Part shown: positions 1-8,100 of the stretch, piece by piece
Numbering within the stretch: the first letter of the stretch is position 1
Layout: every line of letters starts with the position of its first letter
Assembly: GCA_029933565.1 (NCBI GenBank)
Contig: JAOZNY010000032.1
Location: 1 to 11,533 of the forward strand
From: Bacteroidales bacterium
GTDB lineage: Bacteria; Bacteroidota; Bacteroidia; Bacteroidales; F082
Direction of reading: 5' to 3'
Length of the DNA stretch: 11,533 nucleotides
Position numbers and translations under genes: made by a program
Notes under the pieces: generated by a model
What the model saw: the letters and a program-made list of their open reading frames with translations, nothing else
Database searches by the model: none
What the model was told of the DNA's origin: nothing

Positions 1-1
1 A

Positions 2-37
2 AAAAAAAAACGTGAAATGGCAATTGTAACTGCTTAA
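2..37 (+). CDS. Possible 3' end of an unidentified gene (partial)
   Basis: One plus-strand frame is open from the window edge and reads KKKREMAIVTA before a TAA at 35-37. This could be the C-terminal tail of a gene that starts outside the window and converges on aroK, leaving a 16-base gap. Eleven residues, the first three from an A-run, are too few to assign a family. It may equally be non-coding sequence. Confidence 0.25.
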   Translation, partial: KKKREMAIVTA

Positions 38-53
38 AATAATTTCTGTTTTT

Positions 54-563
54 TTATTTCTTGTAGTTTAGGTTCTCCTTTAGTTTTGTTATATCAACAT
101 TTATAGCTTTAATTTCTATATTGGCTTTTACATAAATGCTATGTCTTTCCGATAAGAGTCTATCAACTTCCATCTGTAATTCTTCATGAGTTTTACCTTT
201 AACCAAAGGTCTTGGTTTAATAGTGTTTTCCAGCCTATTTACAATTGCTGCTGCTGACATTTCAAGAAAAATACTTATTCCATGATGGTTAATTTCGTCA
301 ATTGCATTAAAGTGGCAGGGAGTGCCACCACCGGTTGCAACTACAACATTTTCCATAGTAAATGTTGAGAGTAATATTTTATTTTCAAATTCACGAAATA
401 ATAATTCCCCGTATTTATTAAAAAAATCTGCTATACTTATTTTATATTTTTTTTCAAACAAAAGATCTGTATCAACAAAATTATAGCCAAGTTCTCTTGC
501 TAGTTTTTTGCCAATGGTACTTTTGCCAACACCCATAAAGCCAATTAGGTATATTTTGTTCAT
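54..563 (-). CDS. aroK: Shikimate kinase
   Basis: ATP-dependent phosphorylation of shikimate to shikimate-3-phosphate, the fifth step of the cytoplasmic chorismate pathway to aromatic amino acids. Numbering from the ATG at 563 (169 aa), the P-loop GFMGVGKST is at residues 8-16. The shikimate-binding residues follow: D33 in VDTD, R57 in FREFE and the G78-G79-G80 loop. The LID arginine is R118 (KPRPL), and the C-terminal ERxxxY motif is R140/Y144. All catalytic residues are present and the length is normal. A GTG at 570-572 would add three residues (GTG-AAT-AAA). I prefer the ATG because family members normally begin a few residues before the first strand (xxIYLIGFMG). It is divergent from the GH3 gene, and a -7 box lies about 35 bases upstream. 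Confidence 0.96.
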   Translation of the reverse strand: MNKIYLIGFMGVGKSTIGKKLARELGYNFVDTDLLFEKKYKISIADFFNKYGELLFREFENKILLSTFTMENVVVATGGGTPCHFNAIDEINHHGISIFLEMSAAAIVNRLENTIKPRPLVKGKTHEELQMEVDRLLSERHSIYVKANIEIKAINVDITKLKENLNYKK

Positions 564-597
564 TTTATTCACAAATACTTCGCTGTTTTTAGAGTAG

Positions 598-605
598 CAA
601 AGCTA
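598..605 (-). promoter_or_regulatory. Candidate -7 promoter element for aroK
   Basis: The minus strand reads TAGCTTTG, an exact match to the Bacteroidetes -7 consensus TAnnTTTG, 35 bases before the preferred aroK ATG. A TTTG at 620-623 (minus) lies only 14 bases further upstream, shorter than the usual 17-23 base spacing, so the -33 element is not convincing. A perfect 10-base palindrome, ATTTGCAAAT, covers 615-624 in the same divergent spacer. Confidence 0.4.
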
Positions 606-710
606 GTTAAATTTATTTGCAAATTGTTGGCATAAAGTATTGAATTAAATGAAAATACTTAAGTGAACATTCTTTAACAATATGTTTTTATAAATTCAAC
701 CTAAAATACT

Positions 711-718
711 TATTTTCG
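711..718 (+). promoter_or_regulatory. Weak candidate -7 element for the GH3 gene
   Basis: TATTTTCG matches TAnnTTTG at seven of eight positions. Transcription would begin near 725. That gives a leader of about 30 bases if translation starts at the ATG at 757, but under 10 bases if it starts at 733, so it mildly favours the later start. No clear TTG lies 17-23 bases upstream. Confidence 0.28.
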
Positions 719-756
719 TTGTTCGAAAAATAATGGTTTCCCTAAATTGTATTTCA

Positions 757-3687
757 ATGAAGAAAAGGTTAAATCACATAGTTGTTTTGTTGGTTATTAG
801 TTTTTTGTTTATTCAGGTCTCACAGTCGTTTGGTCAGTTGTATAAAAATTCTGGGAAACCTGAAATGAAACAGTGGGTGGATTCAGTTTACCAGTCACTA
901 AGTGTGGAGGAAAAGATTGGACAATTAATTTTTGTAAGGGCAAACCATTCGGGTAAACCCTATATTGAAGAGGTTGATGAATTAATTAGTAAGTATAATA
1001 TTGGAGGCGTTGTGTTTTTTCGTGCCGACCCAGTTCTGCAAGCACTAAAAACCAACTATTGGAATTCGATGGCAAAAACACCTTTAATGATTGCCATGGA
1101 TGCTGAGTGGGGTATAGGAATGCGATTGAAGAATACAATTAAGTACCCACTGCAGATGACACTTGGGGCTATTCAAAACGATTCGTTGCTTTATGCCATG
1201 GGTTTGCAAGTTGGCTGGCAGTGCAAGCGAATGGGTATTCACATGAATTATGCACCTGTTGTTGATGTTAATTCTAATGCATTAAATCCTGTAATTGGGA
1301 TGCGTTCATTTGGTGAAGACCCTATAAGTGTAGGGCAGAAAGGGTATTTTTATATGCAAGGTATGCAGGATGCAGGAATAATTGCCTGTGCTAAACACTT
1401 TCCTGGCCATGGCGATACGCATAGCGATTCGCATTTAACCTTACCAAAGGTAACAGGAAGTAAAAAGGATTTACGCAAAACAGAATTACTGCCTTTTCAG
1501 TATCTGTTTGATAGGGGAGTGGCAGCAGTAATGACAGCTCATCTGTCGGTTCCTGCTTTCGATAAGAACAAAACAAGGCCTTCTTCTTTATCATATAAAA
1601 TTACTACTAAACTGCTGAAGGATAAAATGGGTTTTAAAGGTCTTGTGGTTACCGATGGGCTCGACATGAAAGGTGTTACAAAATACTATAACAAAGGTGA
1701 AGTAGCACTTGCTGCCTTTTTGGCCGGTAACGATGTTTTGTTAATCCCCGACGATGTAAAGGCTTCTGTATTATCAATAAAAGAGGCTGTTGCTGAGAAA
1801 GAATCAAATATGCAGAGGTTGGAAGAAAGTTGTAAAAAGATTCTGGAATATAAATATTTATCGGGTGCGTGGAAAAGGGATTTAGTTGACACATTGAATC
1901 TAGTTGAGGAATTAAATAATCCTGATTTCTCTGGCCTTAGCAAGAAAATGGCTTATGATGCAATTACTCTAATAAAAAATAAGGATAATATACTTCCATT
2001 GAGTTACCCCGACACGCTTAAACCGGCCGTGCTTGTAATTGGTTATGAAAATACTGATTTCGAGAGAGTGTTGTCAGACTTTATGCATGTTGATATTTTT
2101 TATCTTGTTCACGATGCGGATATTGCCGACAAACAAAAAGTAATTACGGAACTTTCAAAATATAATCTGGTTATTGTTGCTCTTACCAACACTAACATCT
2201 CAGCAAGCCGTCGATTTGGAATTACCGAATCGGATGTGCAGTTTGTTAGCAGGATTGCAATGAACCATAAATGCGTTCTGGATATTTTTGCAAGCCCATA
2301 TTCACTAAACTTCTTTTCTAATCTTAATGATTTTGAGGCAATAGTTATTTCTTATCAGGATAAGCCATATTTAATGAATCGTTCGGCGGAGGTGATGCTT
2401 GGAATGGCTGCTGCAACAGGGAAGTTGCCGGTTACTGCTGGTGGTTTTGGAGTGAGAACAGGAATTAGTACTCAAAAAACACGACTAACATATTCTTCCC
2501 CTAAGGAATTAAATATTGATATTGAGGTTTTAAAGAAAATTGATTCTATTGCCAATAATGCTATTGAGATTGGTGCTACACCCGGTTGTCAGATTATTGC
2601 TGCTAAAGATGGTTTTATTTTTTATGATAAAACTTTTGGCTTTCATACCTACGATAGTTTACTTCCTGTTAAGAATGATGATATTTATGATATTGCATCG
2701 TTAACAAAGATAATGGCAACTACTCCTGCTCTTATGAAAAACTATGAAGATGGCATTATTGATATTAATGCACCGATTTCTGATTATCTTCTATATCTAA
2801 AAAAAAGCAATAAAAACCTAATAACCAGTAAGGAGATACTTGCTCATCAAGCAGGTTTGTTTAGTTGGATACCATATTACGAAAGCACAATAATTAAAAA
2901 TATTTGGGATACAACATTCTATAATTCTGTAATAAGCGAAGAATTCCCAACAAGGGTAGCGCAAAACATGTTTATACGCGAAAATTATAATTATGAAATT
3001 TACAAGCAAATCGCCAAGTCAGAATTGGGTGAAAAAAAATATCAGTATAGCGATCTGGGCTTTTATCTTTTTCGCCATTTGATTGAAATTTGTACTAATA
3101 CAGCATTCGATGATTATGTTTATGAAGAATTTTACAAACCATTGGGATTGAATAATATGTGCTTTAAGCCATTGAGATATTTTGCACTTGATAGAATTTG
3201 CCCTACAGAGTTTGATCAAACATTCCGTCACCAACTTTTACAGGGTGATGTTCACGATCAGGGTGCAGCAATGCTGGGTGGAGTTTCGGGGCATGCAGGG
3301 CTTTTTGCAAATGCCTACGATGTAGCTGTAATGATGCAAATGATGTTGAATGGTGGTGTTTATGGCGGTAGAGAATTTATTAGTACTCAAACTATTAATG
3401 AGTTTACTACAGCTCATTTTGTTGAAAATGATAATCGTCGAGGACTTGGTTTCGATAAACCATTATTGGAATTTGAAGATCATCGCTCAAATTGTAGAAG
3501 TGCTTCTCCAAGTAGTTTTGGTCATTCGGGATTTACCGGAACTTATACCTGGGCCGACCCTGAAAATGGCCTTGTTTTTGTATTCATCAGCAATCGGGTT
3601 TTTCCTGATATGTACAATAATAAACTAAGTAAACTTGATATTCGAACAAATATTCACCAACTTTTTTATGATGCTGTTGGTAATTAA
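757..3687 (+). CDS. Secreted NagZ-like GH3 beta-N-acetylglucosaminidase fused to a class C beta-lactamase-fold serine hydrolase
   Basis: The longest frame starts at 733 (984 aa, numbering used here). I prefer the ATG at 757 (M9) because it begins a classic signal peptide (MKKR, hydrophobic stretch, likely cleavage after SQSFG near residue 34). The GH3 TIM barrel spans about 45-385. It carries the NagZ-type motif KHFPGHG (221-227) followed by D232-S233-H234, the Asp-His acid/base dyad, and the nucleophile D308 in VVTDGLDM. A GH3 C-terminal-like alpha/beta domain follows at about 400-590 (ITLIKNKDNILPL). The rest (about 597-984) is a beta-lactamase/transpeptidase-like domain with S656-L-T-K659, Y772-S-D774 in place of YxN, and H931-S-G933 in place of KTG. 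The protein probably acts in the periplasm or at the cell surface on GlcNAc-containing glycans. The second domain may be an esterase or peptidase, and its substrate is unknown. Confidence 0.92.
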   Translation: MKKRLNHIVVLLVISFLFIQVSQSFGQLYKNSGKPEMKQWVDSVYQSLSVEEKIGQLIFVRANHSGKPYIEEVDELISKYNIGGVVFFRADPVLQALKTNYWNSMAKTPLMIAMDAEWGIGMRLKNTIKYPLQMTLGAIQNDSLLYAMGLQVGWQCKRMGIHMNYAPVVDVNSNALNPVIGMRSFGEDPISVGQKGYFYMQGMQDAGIIACAKHFPGHGDTHSDSHLTLPKVTGSKKDLRKTELLPFQYLFDRGVAAVMTAHLSVPAFDKNKTRPSSLSYKITTKLLKDKMGFKGLVVTDGLDMKGVTKYYNKGEVALAAFLAGNDVLLIPDDVKASVLSIKEAVAEKESNMQRLEESCKKILEYKYLSGAWKRDLVDTLNLVEELNNPDFSGLSKKMAYDAITLIKNKDNILPLSYPDTLKPAVLVIGYENTDFERVLSDFMHVDIFYLVHDADIADKQKVITELSKYNLVIVALTNTNISASRRFGITESDVQFVSRIAMNHKCVLDIFASPYSLNFFSNLNDFEAIVISYQDKPYLMNRSAEVMLGMAAATGKLPVTAGGFGVRTGISTQKTRLTYSSPKELNIDIEVLKKIDSIANNAIEIGATPGCQIIAAKDGFIFYDKTFGFHTYDSLLPVKNDDIYDIASLTKIMATTPALMKNYEDGIIDINAPISDYLLYLKKSNKNLITSKEILAHQAGLFSWIPYYESTIIKNIWDTTFYNSVISEEFPTRVAQNMFIRENYNYEIYKQIAKSELGEKKYQYSDLGFYLFRHLIEICTNTAFDDYVYEEFYKPLGLNNMCFKPLRYFALDRICPTEFDQTFRHQLLQGDVHDQGAAMLGGVSGHAGLFANAYDVAVMMQMMLNGGVYGGREFISTQTINEFTTAHFVENDNRRGLGFDKPLLEFEDHRSNCRSASPSSFGHSGFTGTYTWADPENGLVFVFISNRVFPDMYNNKLSKLDIRTNIHQLFYDAVGN

Positions 3688-3705
3688 TAAAAGGATTTAA
3701 ATTTG
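3677..3705 (+). promoter_or_regulatory. Bacteroidetes-type promoter for the membrane protein-rhomboid operon
   Basis: TTG at 3677-3679 is separated by 18 bases from TAAATTTG at 3698-3705, matching the TTG-N17-23-TAnnTTTG pattern of Bacteroidetes housekeeping promoters. The -33 part lies inside the last codons of the GH3 gene. Transcription would start about 10-17 bases before the ATG at 3727, giving a short leader. An odd-centred inverted repeat (CTTAAA, one base, TTTAAG) covers 3710-3722, over the predicted start site. Confidence 0.5.
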
Positions 3706-3726
3706 CCGTCTTAAAATTTAAGATAA

Positions 3727-4563
3727 ATGAAGAATAAAAATAAGAATAGAGGATTGTGGGTTGCTGCGGTTTTAATTACATTGGCATTGGTAATCTATCA
3801 AAGGTCAACTGGTCCAACATATCCTTTAAAGGGAGAAGTTGAAATTGCTGGTGAAACAGTAAATTATAAATTTCTAAGATCCTTCGATGTTGAAAAAAAT
3901 GCACCTGTTGATATAGTTGTTGAAAACAAAGAAGTTATGGGAATTTTCACATATAGACGCTATAAAAGTTACGACGAATGGCAGAGTGTGGAAATGAAGC
4001 GCGAAGGAAATACGCTTAAGGCACAAGTCCCTCACCAACCAGCAGCGGGCAAAGTAGAGTATAAAGTAGAACTTATTTATAATGATGAGATAGTTCAGCT
4101 TTCTGAAGAACCTGTTATTATTAGATACAAAGGAGCCGTGCCACGACCAGTTTTAATACCTCATATATTTTTCATGTTCTTTTCAATGTTGTTTGGCTTA
4201 AGGGCTGGATTAGAGGCTCTTTTTAAGGGTGACGATAATAAATATTATGTAGGTGTTGTTTTGTTTACTCTTTTACTTGGAGGTTTGATATTAGGTCCTC
4301 TAGTACAAAAATATGCTTTTGGTGAGTATTGGACAGGATGGCCATTTGGTACCGACCTTACAGATAATAAAACTGCTTTTATATTTATTTTCTGGTTAAT
4401 AGCATGGTTTATGGTACGCAAGAATAGTATGCATAGGATAATGGTATTTGTGGCTACAGCTTTTATGATTGGAGTTTATATTATTCCGCATAGCGCCTTT
4501 GGTTCTGAAATAGATCATACTAAAATTGAAGGGCAAAAAACTGAACAAAGCATTAACGAATGA
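3727..4563 (+). CDS. Conserved membrane protein of unknown function (extracytoplasmic beta-rich domain plus four C-terminal TM helices)
   Basis: I do not recognise a named family. The 278-aa protein has a lysine/asparagine-rich N-terminus and one TM helix (about 10-25). A soluble region of about 115 residues (28-140) follows, rich in alternating polar and hydrophobic strands and likely extracytoplasmic and Ig-like. After it come about four TM helices (143-162, 174-195, 217-230, 237-254). A loop between the third and fourth TM helices holds the conspicuous motif WTGWPFGTDLTDNKT (202-216), which looks like a conserved signature of a Bacteroidetes membrane family. The tail (256-278) is polar. 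The TGA stop overlaps the ATG of the rhomboid gene by four bases (ATGA at 4560-4563), so the two are probably translationally coupled and functionally linked. It could be a partner, regulator or substrate of the protease; that is inference. Confidence 0.85.
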   Translation: MKNKNKNRGLWVAAVLITLALVIYQRSTGPTYPLKGEVEIAGETVNYKFLRSFDVEKNAPVDIVVENKEVMGIFTYRRYKSYDEWQSVEMKREGNTLKAQVPHQPAAGKVEYKVELIYNDEIVQLSEEPVIIRYKGAVPRPVLIPHIFFMFFSMLFGLRAGLEALFKGDDNKYYVGVVLFTLLLGGLILGPLVQKYAFGEYWTGWPFGTDLTDNKTAFIFIFWLIAWFMVRKNSMHRIMVFVATAFMIGVYIIPHSAFGSEIDHTKIEGQKTEQSINE

Positions 4564-5171
4564 GTATTAACATAATAATTATTGGCATTACTGTAATTGC
4601 CTCCATTTTGGCATTTCAAAACAGCGAAATGTTTGGGCAACTTAAGTTTAATGCATATTTCATAAAGGAGCATAAGCAGTGGTGGAGGTTTTTCTCTTAT
4701 TCCATTATTCATGCCGATTGGATGCATCTGCTGATAAATATGTATGTGCTTTATTCCTTTGGCAGTATAGTTGAAGAAACCTATTTCAGTTTGTTTGCAT
4801 ACAAAGGTTTATTGTATTTTATACTTTTATATGTGGGAGGAGTTTTGTTTTCAACTGTATTTGATTTTGGTAAGCATAAAAACGATCCTTATTACAATGC
4901 AGTAGGAGCTTCAGGGGCTGTTTCTGCGGTTGTGTTTTCCAGTATTCTAATTTACCCCTCCGGTAGTATATTCATTTTCCCAATTCCGTTTTCAATACCA
5001 TCCTGGGCCTTTGGTTTCTTATATTTAATCTACTCGGCTTATATGGGTAAAAAAGGTGGAGGTAATATTGGTCATAATGCTCACCTTTGGGGAGCGATTT
5101 TTGGAATTGTATTTACTCTTATAACTATTCCTGGTATTATTTCAAGTTTTATTTCGTTATTGGGGTTTTAA
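4560..5171 (+). CDS. Rhomboid family intramembrane serine protease
   Basis: Cleaves transmembrane segments of client proteins within the membrane. The protein has 203 residues with six predicted TM segments, a minimal rhomboid core without an extra soluble domain. Family motifs are complete: H51-xxxx-H56-LLIN60 in TM2 (IHADWMHLLINM), the nucleophile S118 in GASGAVSA (TM4), and the general base H175 in GHNAHLWGAIFG (TM6), with the extra H172 common in bacterial rhomboids. The WWRFFSY stretch at 41-47 is the usual lead-in to TM2. The start overlaps the stop of the upstream membrane protein gene (ATGA), so no separate promoter is needed. It converges on the nuclease gene with a 12-base gap, and I see no clear terminator hairpin there. 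The client is unknown. Confidence 0.95.
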   Translation: MSINIIIIGITVIASILAFQNSEMFGQLKFNAYFIKEHKQWWRFFSYSIIHADWMHLLINMYVLYSFGSIVEETYFSLFAYKGLLYFILLYVGGVLFSTVFDFGKHKNDPYYNAVGASGAVSAVVFSSILIYPSGSIFIFPIPFSIPSWAFGFLYLIYSAYMGKKGGGNIGHNAHLWGAIFGIVFTLITIPGIISSFISLLGF

Positions 5172-5183
5172 GTAAGTTTAATT

Positions 5184-8100
5184 TTACCGATTACAAATAT
5201 TTTTATAGTCGCAATATTTACAGGCATCGGTGTTATCTGTTTGAGCGAACGTAGTTTGCGGATTAAATATTTCATCAATTAGTGATTGTAATATTTCTCC
5301 AAATTCTTCAAAAGTATTTTCGTTATCCTCTTTTAATCCAAACTCCAAAAAACCATTACTTAAATTGCGGAGGCTAATAATGCCGGTTCTAATATCATCT
5401 CCATTAATCCCTAAGGATTTGAGATAGATGAATTTATAAAATAGAACCTGAAATGATTTTGAATACTTAATGTCAGTTAGCAAAATACTCAGGTCAGCCG
5501 GTTTCAAATCTTTTGCCTCTACTTTTCCAGTTTTATAGTCAACTACCCTGATGTTTTCTCCATTACTGTCACTATCTATCCTGTCGATGGTTCCACTTAG
5601 AAATACATCATTTTTGGAAGTATTAAATTGAATTTTTATTTTGTCTTCAAGGCTAATTATTTTTCGTTGTTTTACTTTAAGATCTTTTAATTCTGCCAGA
5701 ATAAAATTCCTGATATACTTTTTGCTTACTTCCCAAAAAAGCAAATTTTTGCCCTGATTTATATTTTTTGTTTTATAATGTTCAATGAAATATTTCTTTA
5801 GAATAACATCAGTTTTATTAATACTTTGTTTAAGTTGTTCTGCATCAATTAACTTGCCTTTGTAGGGTGAATACAACTCTTCCAAAGTGTCGTGAATAAT
5901 TAGCCCAAATGTGTTTGACTCTACAGAGGCTTCAATCTCATCTTCCTTTTTAAGTTTCAAAATATACTGGAAATAAAACTTTAACTTGCACATAATGTAA
6001 CTGTTAAGTGCAGAAGGGGAGAAGCCTGATTTCGCTTTTTCTCTGAGTGCTTTTAGCGAATCTTCATTATTTTTAATTTTGATTTCTTTGTTAGCAATAC
6101 CGTTAGGCAGACTTAGTCTTGTTTTCTTTAAATTTATCTTTTTGTTGTTTTTAATTAGTTCAAGTTCAATTTGGCGTAAAAAGCGGCTTGGTTCTCCAAC
6201 TCCCAATCCTTCTGCTGAAGCATCGTAAATAATATCAATATTTTCAGCAAATTGCAGCAGCCTGAAAAAGTGATAGGATAAAACAACATTTTTATCCTTT
6301 GGAAGTGGTAGGCCGTATGCACTCCTAATATCGAATGGGATAAATGAATCAGGAATTCCCGGCTTAGGAATAATACCTTCGTTGACCGATAAAATGATGA
6401 TATTTTTAAAATCCAGTGCTCTGGTTTCCAGCATTCCCATTATTTGTATCCCGCTTAAAGGTTCGCCTTTGAGGCTTAGTTCGTAATTTGATAGCAACTG
6501 AAAAAAGAGAATGGAGAAAGTTTTAATGTCTAAATGTTCAGTATTACTTTCCAGAGTGATACTCAGGCGTTTACTAATCTTTAGAAGAAGAGTAATTTGC
6601 TCTTTTAAAATTTTGTTACCTGCGTTTGTACTATTAATGCCATTAAGTAAAAAGAGTAGTAAATCGACTAATTTGCTAAGAAGTTCATTTACTTTACTTA
6701 CATCTGCAAACAATAATTCAACAACGTCAATATTAGTTCCGTCAAACGGATCGAGCATTTTACTGATTTCGTCGTAACCAATAAATGAAATATTGTTTTC
6801 AATAAATTTTAAAGAAAGACTGTCTAGTCGAGTTTTTTGATCTTTATTCATCCCTGAAATAAGTATGTTGTTCAAGAATAGATTTACTATGGGCTGAGTC
6901 CTGAATTGGTTTCTTCGGTGATTTTGACGGCTTACTAATATTTTAAACCAATCATTTATAAAACCTTTTATCGGGCTGTAATTTATTGGGTACCCTAAAG
7001 TTACGTTATAGGAAATTGGTATATTTTCTTTGTTATCATTGTATTTTTCGGGTAGTGAACCAAGCAAAGGAAGCAAAAGATTTTCGTTTGCCAGTACAAT
7101 TGCTGTTTCGTTAATTAGTTGAAGTTTATTTTCTTTTTTATACTTATTAAGTATGCCTTGCAAGAGATTACCAGCCAGTTTTACCTGCCCAATTTGTCCT
7201 TGTACCTCGTGAAAGCAAATATTCTTTTCGTTATTAGTTAGTCTGTTTGTTAGCCACTTAAAATCCGACAGATTCCAATTATTAATTAACCTATTAATAT
7301 TGATACCTGCTTCCTGTAGAGGAATGTCCTTTTGTTTATTGATGTAATACTCATCGGCATCGAGGAATACAGAGGTATTAAAATTATTTTTAATATGTCC
7401 GAAAACTTTTTCTTCGCTTGGCGAAAGGGCATTAAATCCTGCAAAAACAAAATATTCCCAATTGGTTTTTTTTGATAAAGTTTCAATATTTTCAGCATTG
7501 TAGCGATAAATGAAGCCTGGGTAGGCATTTGCATTTTTAAGCATTTTATGCTTTAAGTTTTCATAGTATGAAAACAGCGATTGGTAGAAATTAATGTATG
7601 ATTTTTGTAAACTGCTTAGTTCTTGTCCATCAAGATTCCATTCTTTAATGGCACGTGCTTCAGTAATATGTTGCAGAACACTTTCAGCATTAGTGAGGTA
7701 AAGGTCAATGTCGTTAAAATCTCTAATAATCATGGGAGCCCACGAAAGAAATATCTCAGGACTTTTTGCGCTTCCTGCCTCCTTTTGCTTATGAATTTCG
7801 TAAAGATCAAAATATAAGTTCAGTGGATCGGCTTTGCTAATTCCCGACAGTTTCTCCATAAACTCATCAATACTAAGAAAATCGGGGAGCCATAATGGAT
7901 TTACCCGTTCATTGTTGAGGTACTTCTTTAAAAAAGTAACCGACCTTTTATTAGGTAAAATTATTGCAGTTTTTATTAGTTCTTCTTGGCTGAGAATGCG
8001 TAATTTTGATGCTACTTTTTCGAGAAATCGTTGCGAATATTCTTTTTCCTTCAGATATTCTTCAGCTATTTTTATTTTCTCAATGCTTCCCAGGTCAAAC

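Noticed and set aside
1391..1943. Minus-strand open frames of 60-85 residues inside the GH3 gene
   Set aside because: They lie entirely opposite a strongly supported coding region, and their translations show no recognisable domain or plausible start context.
3350..3628. 92-residue plus-strand frame overlapping the end of the GH3/serine hydrolase gene
   Set aside because: It is an out-of-frame shadow of the region holding the HSG motif, and the real frame carries the family motifs.
5172..5183. Bidirectional terminator between the convergent rhomboid and nuclease genes
   Set aside because: Only 12 bases separate the stops, and no stable GC-rich stem with flanking T/A tracts is visible.
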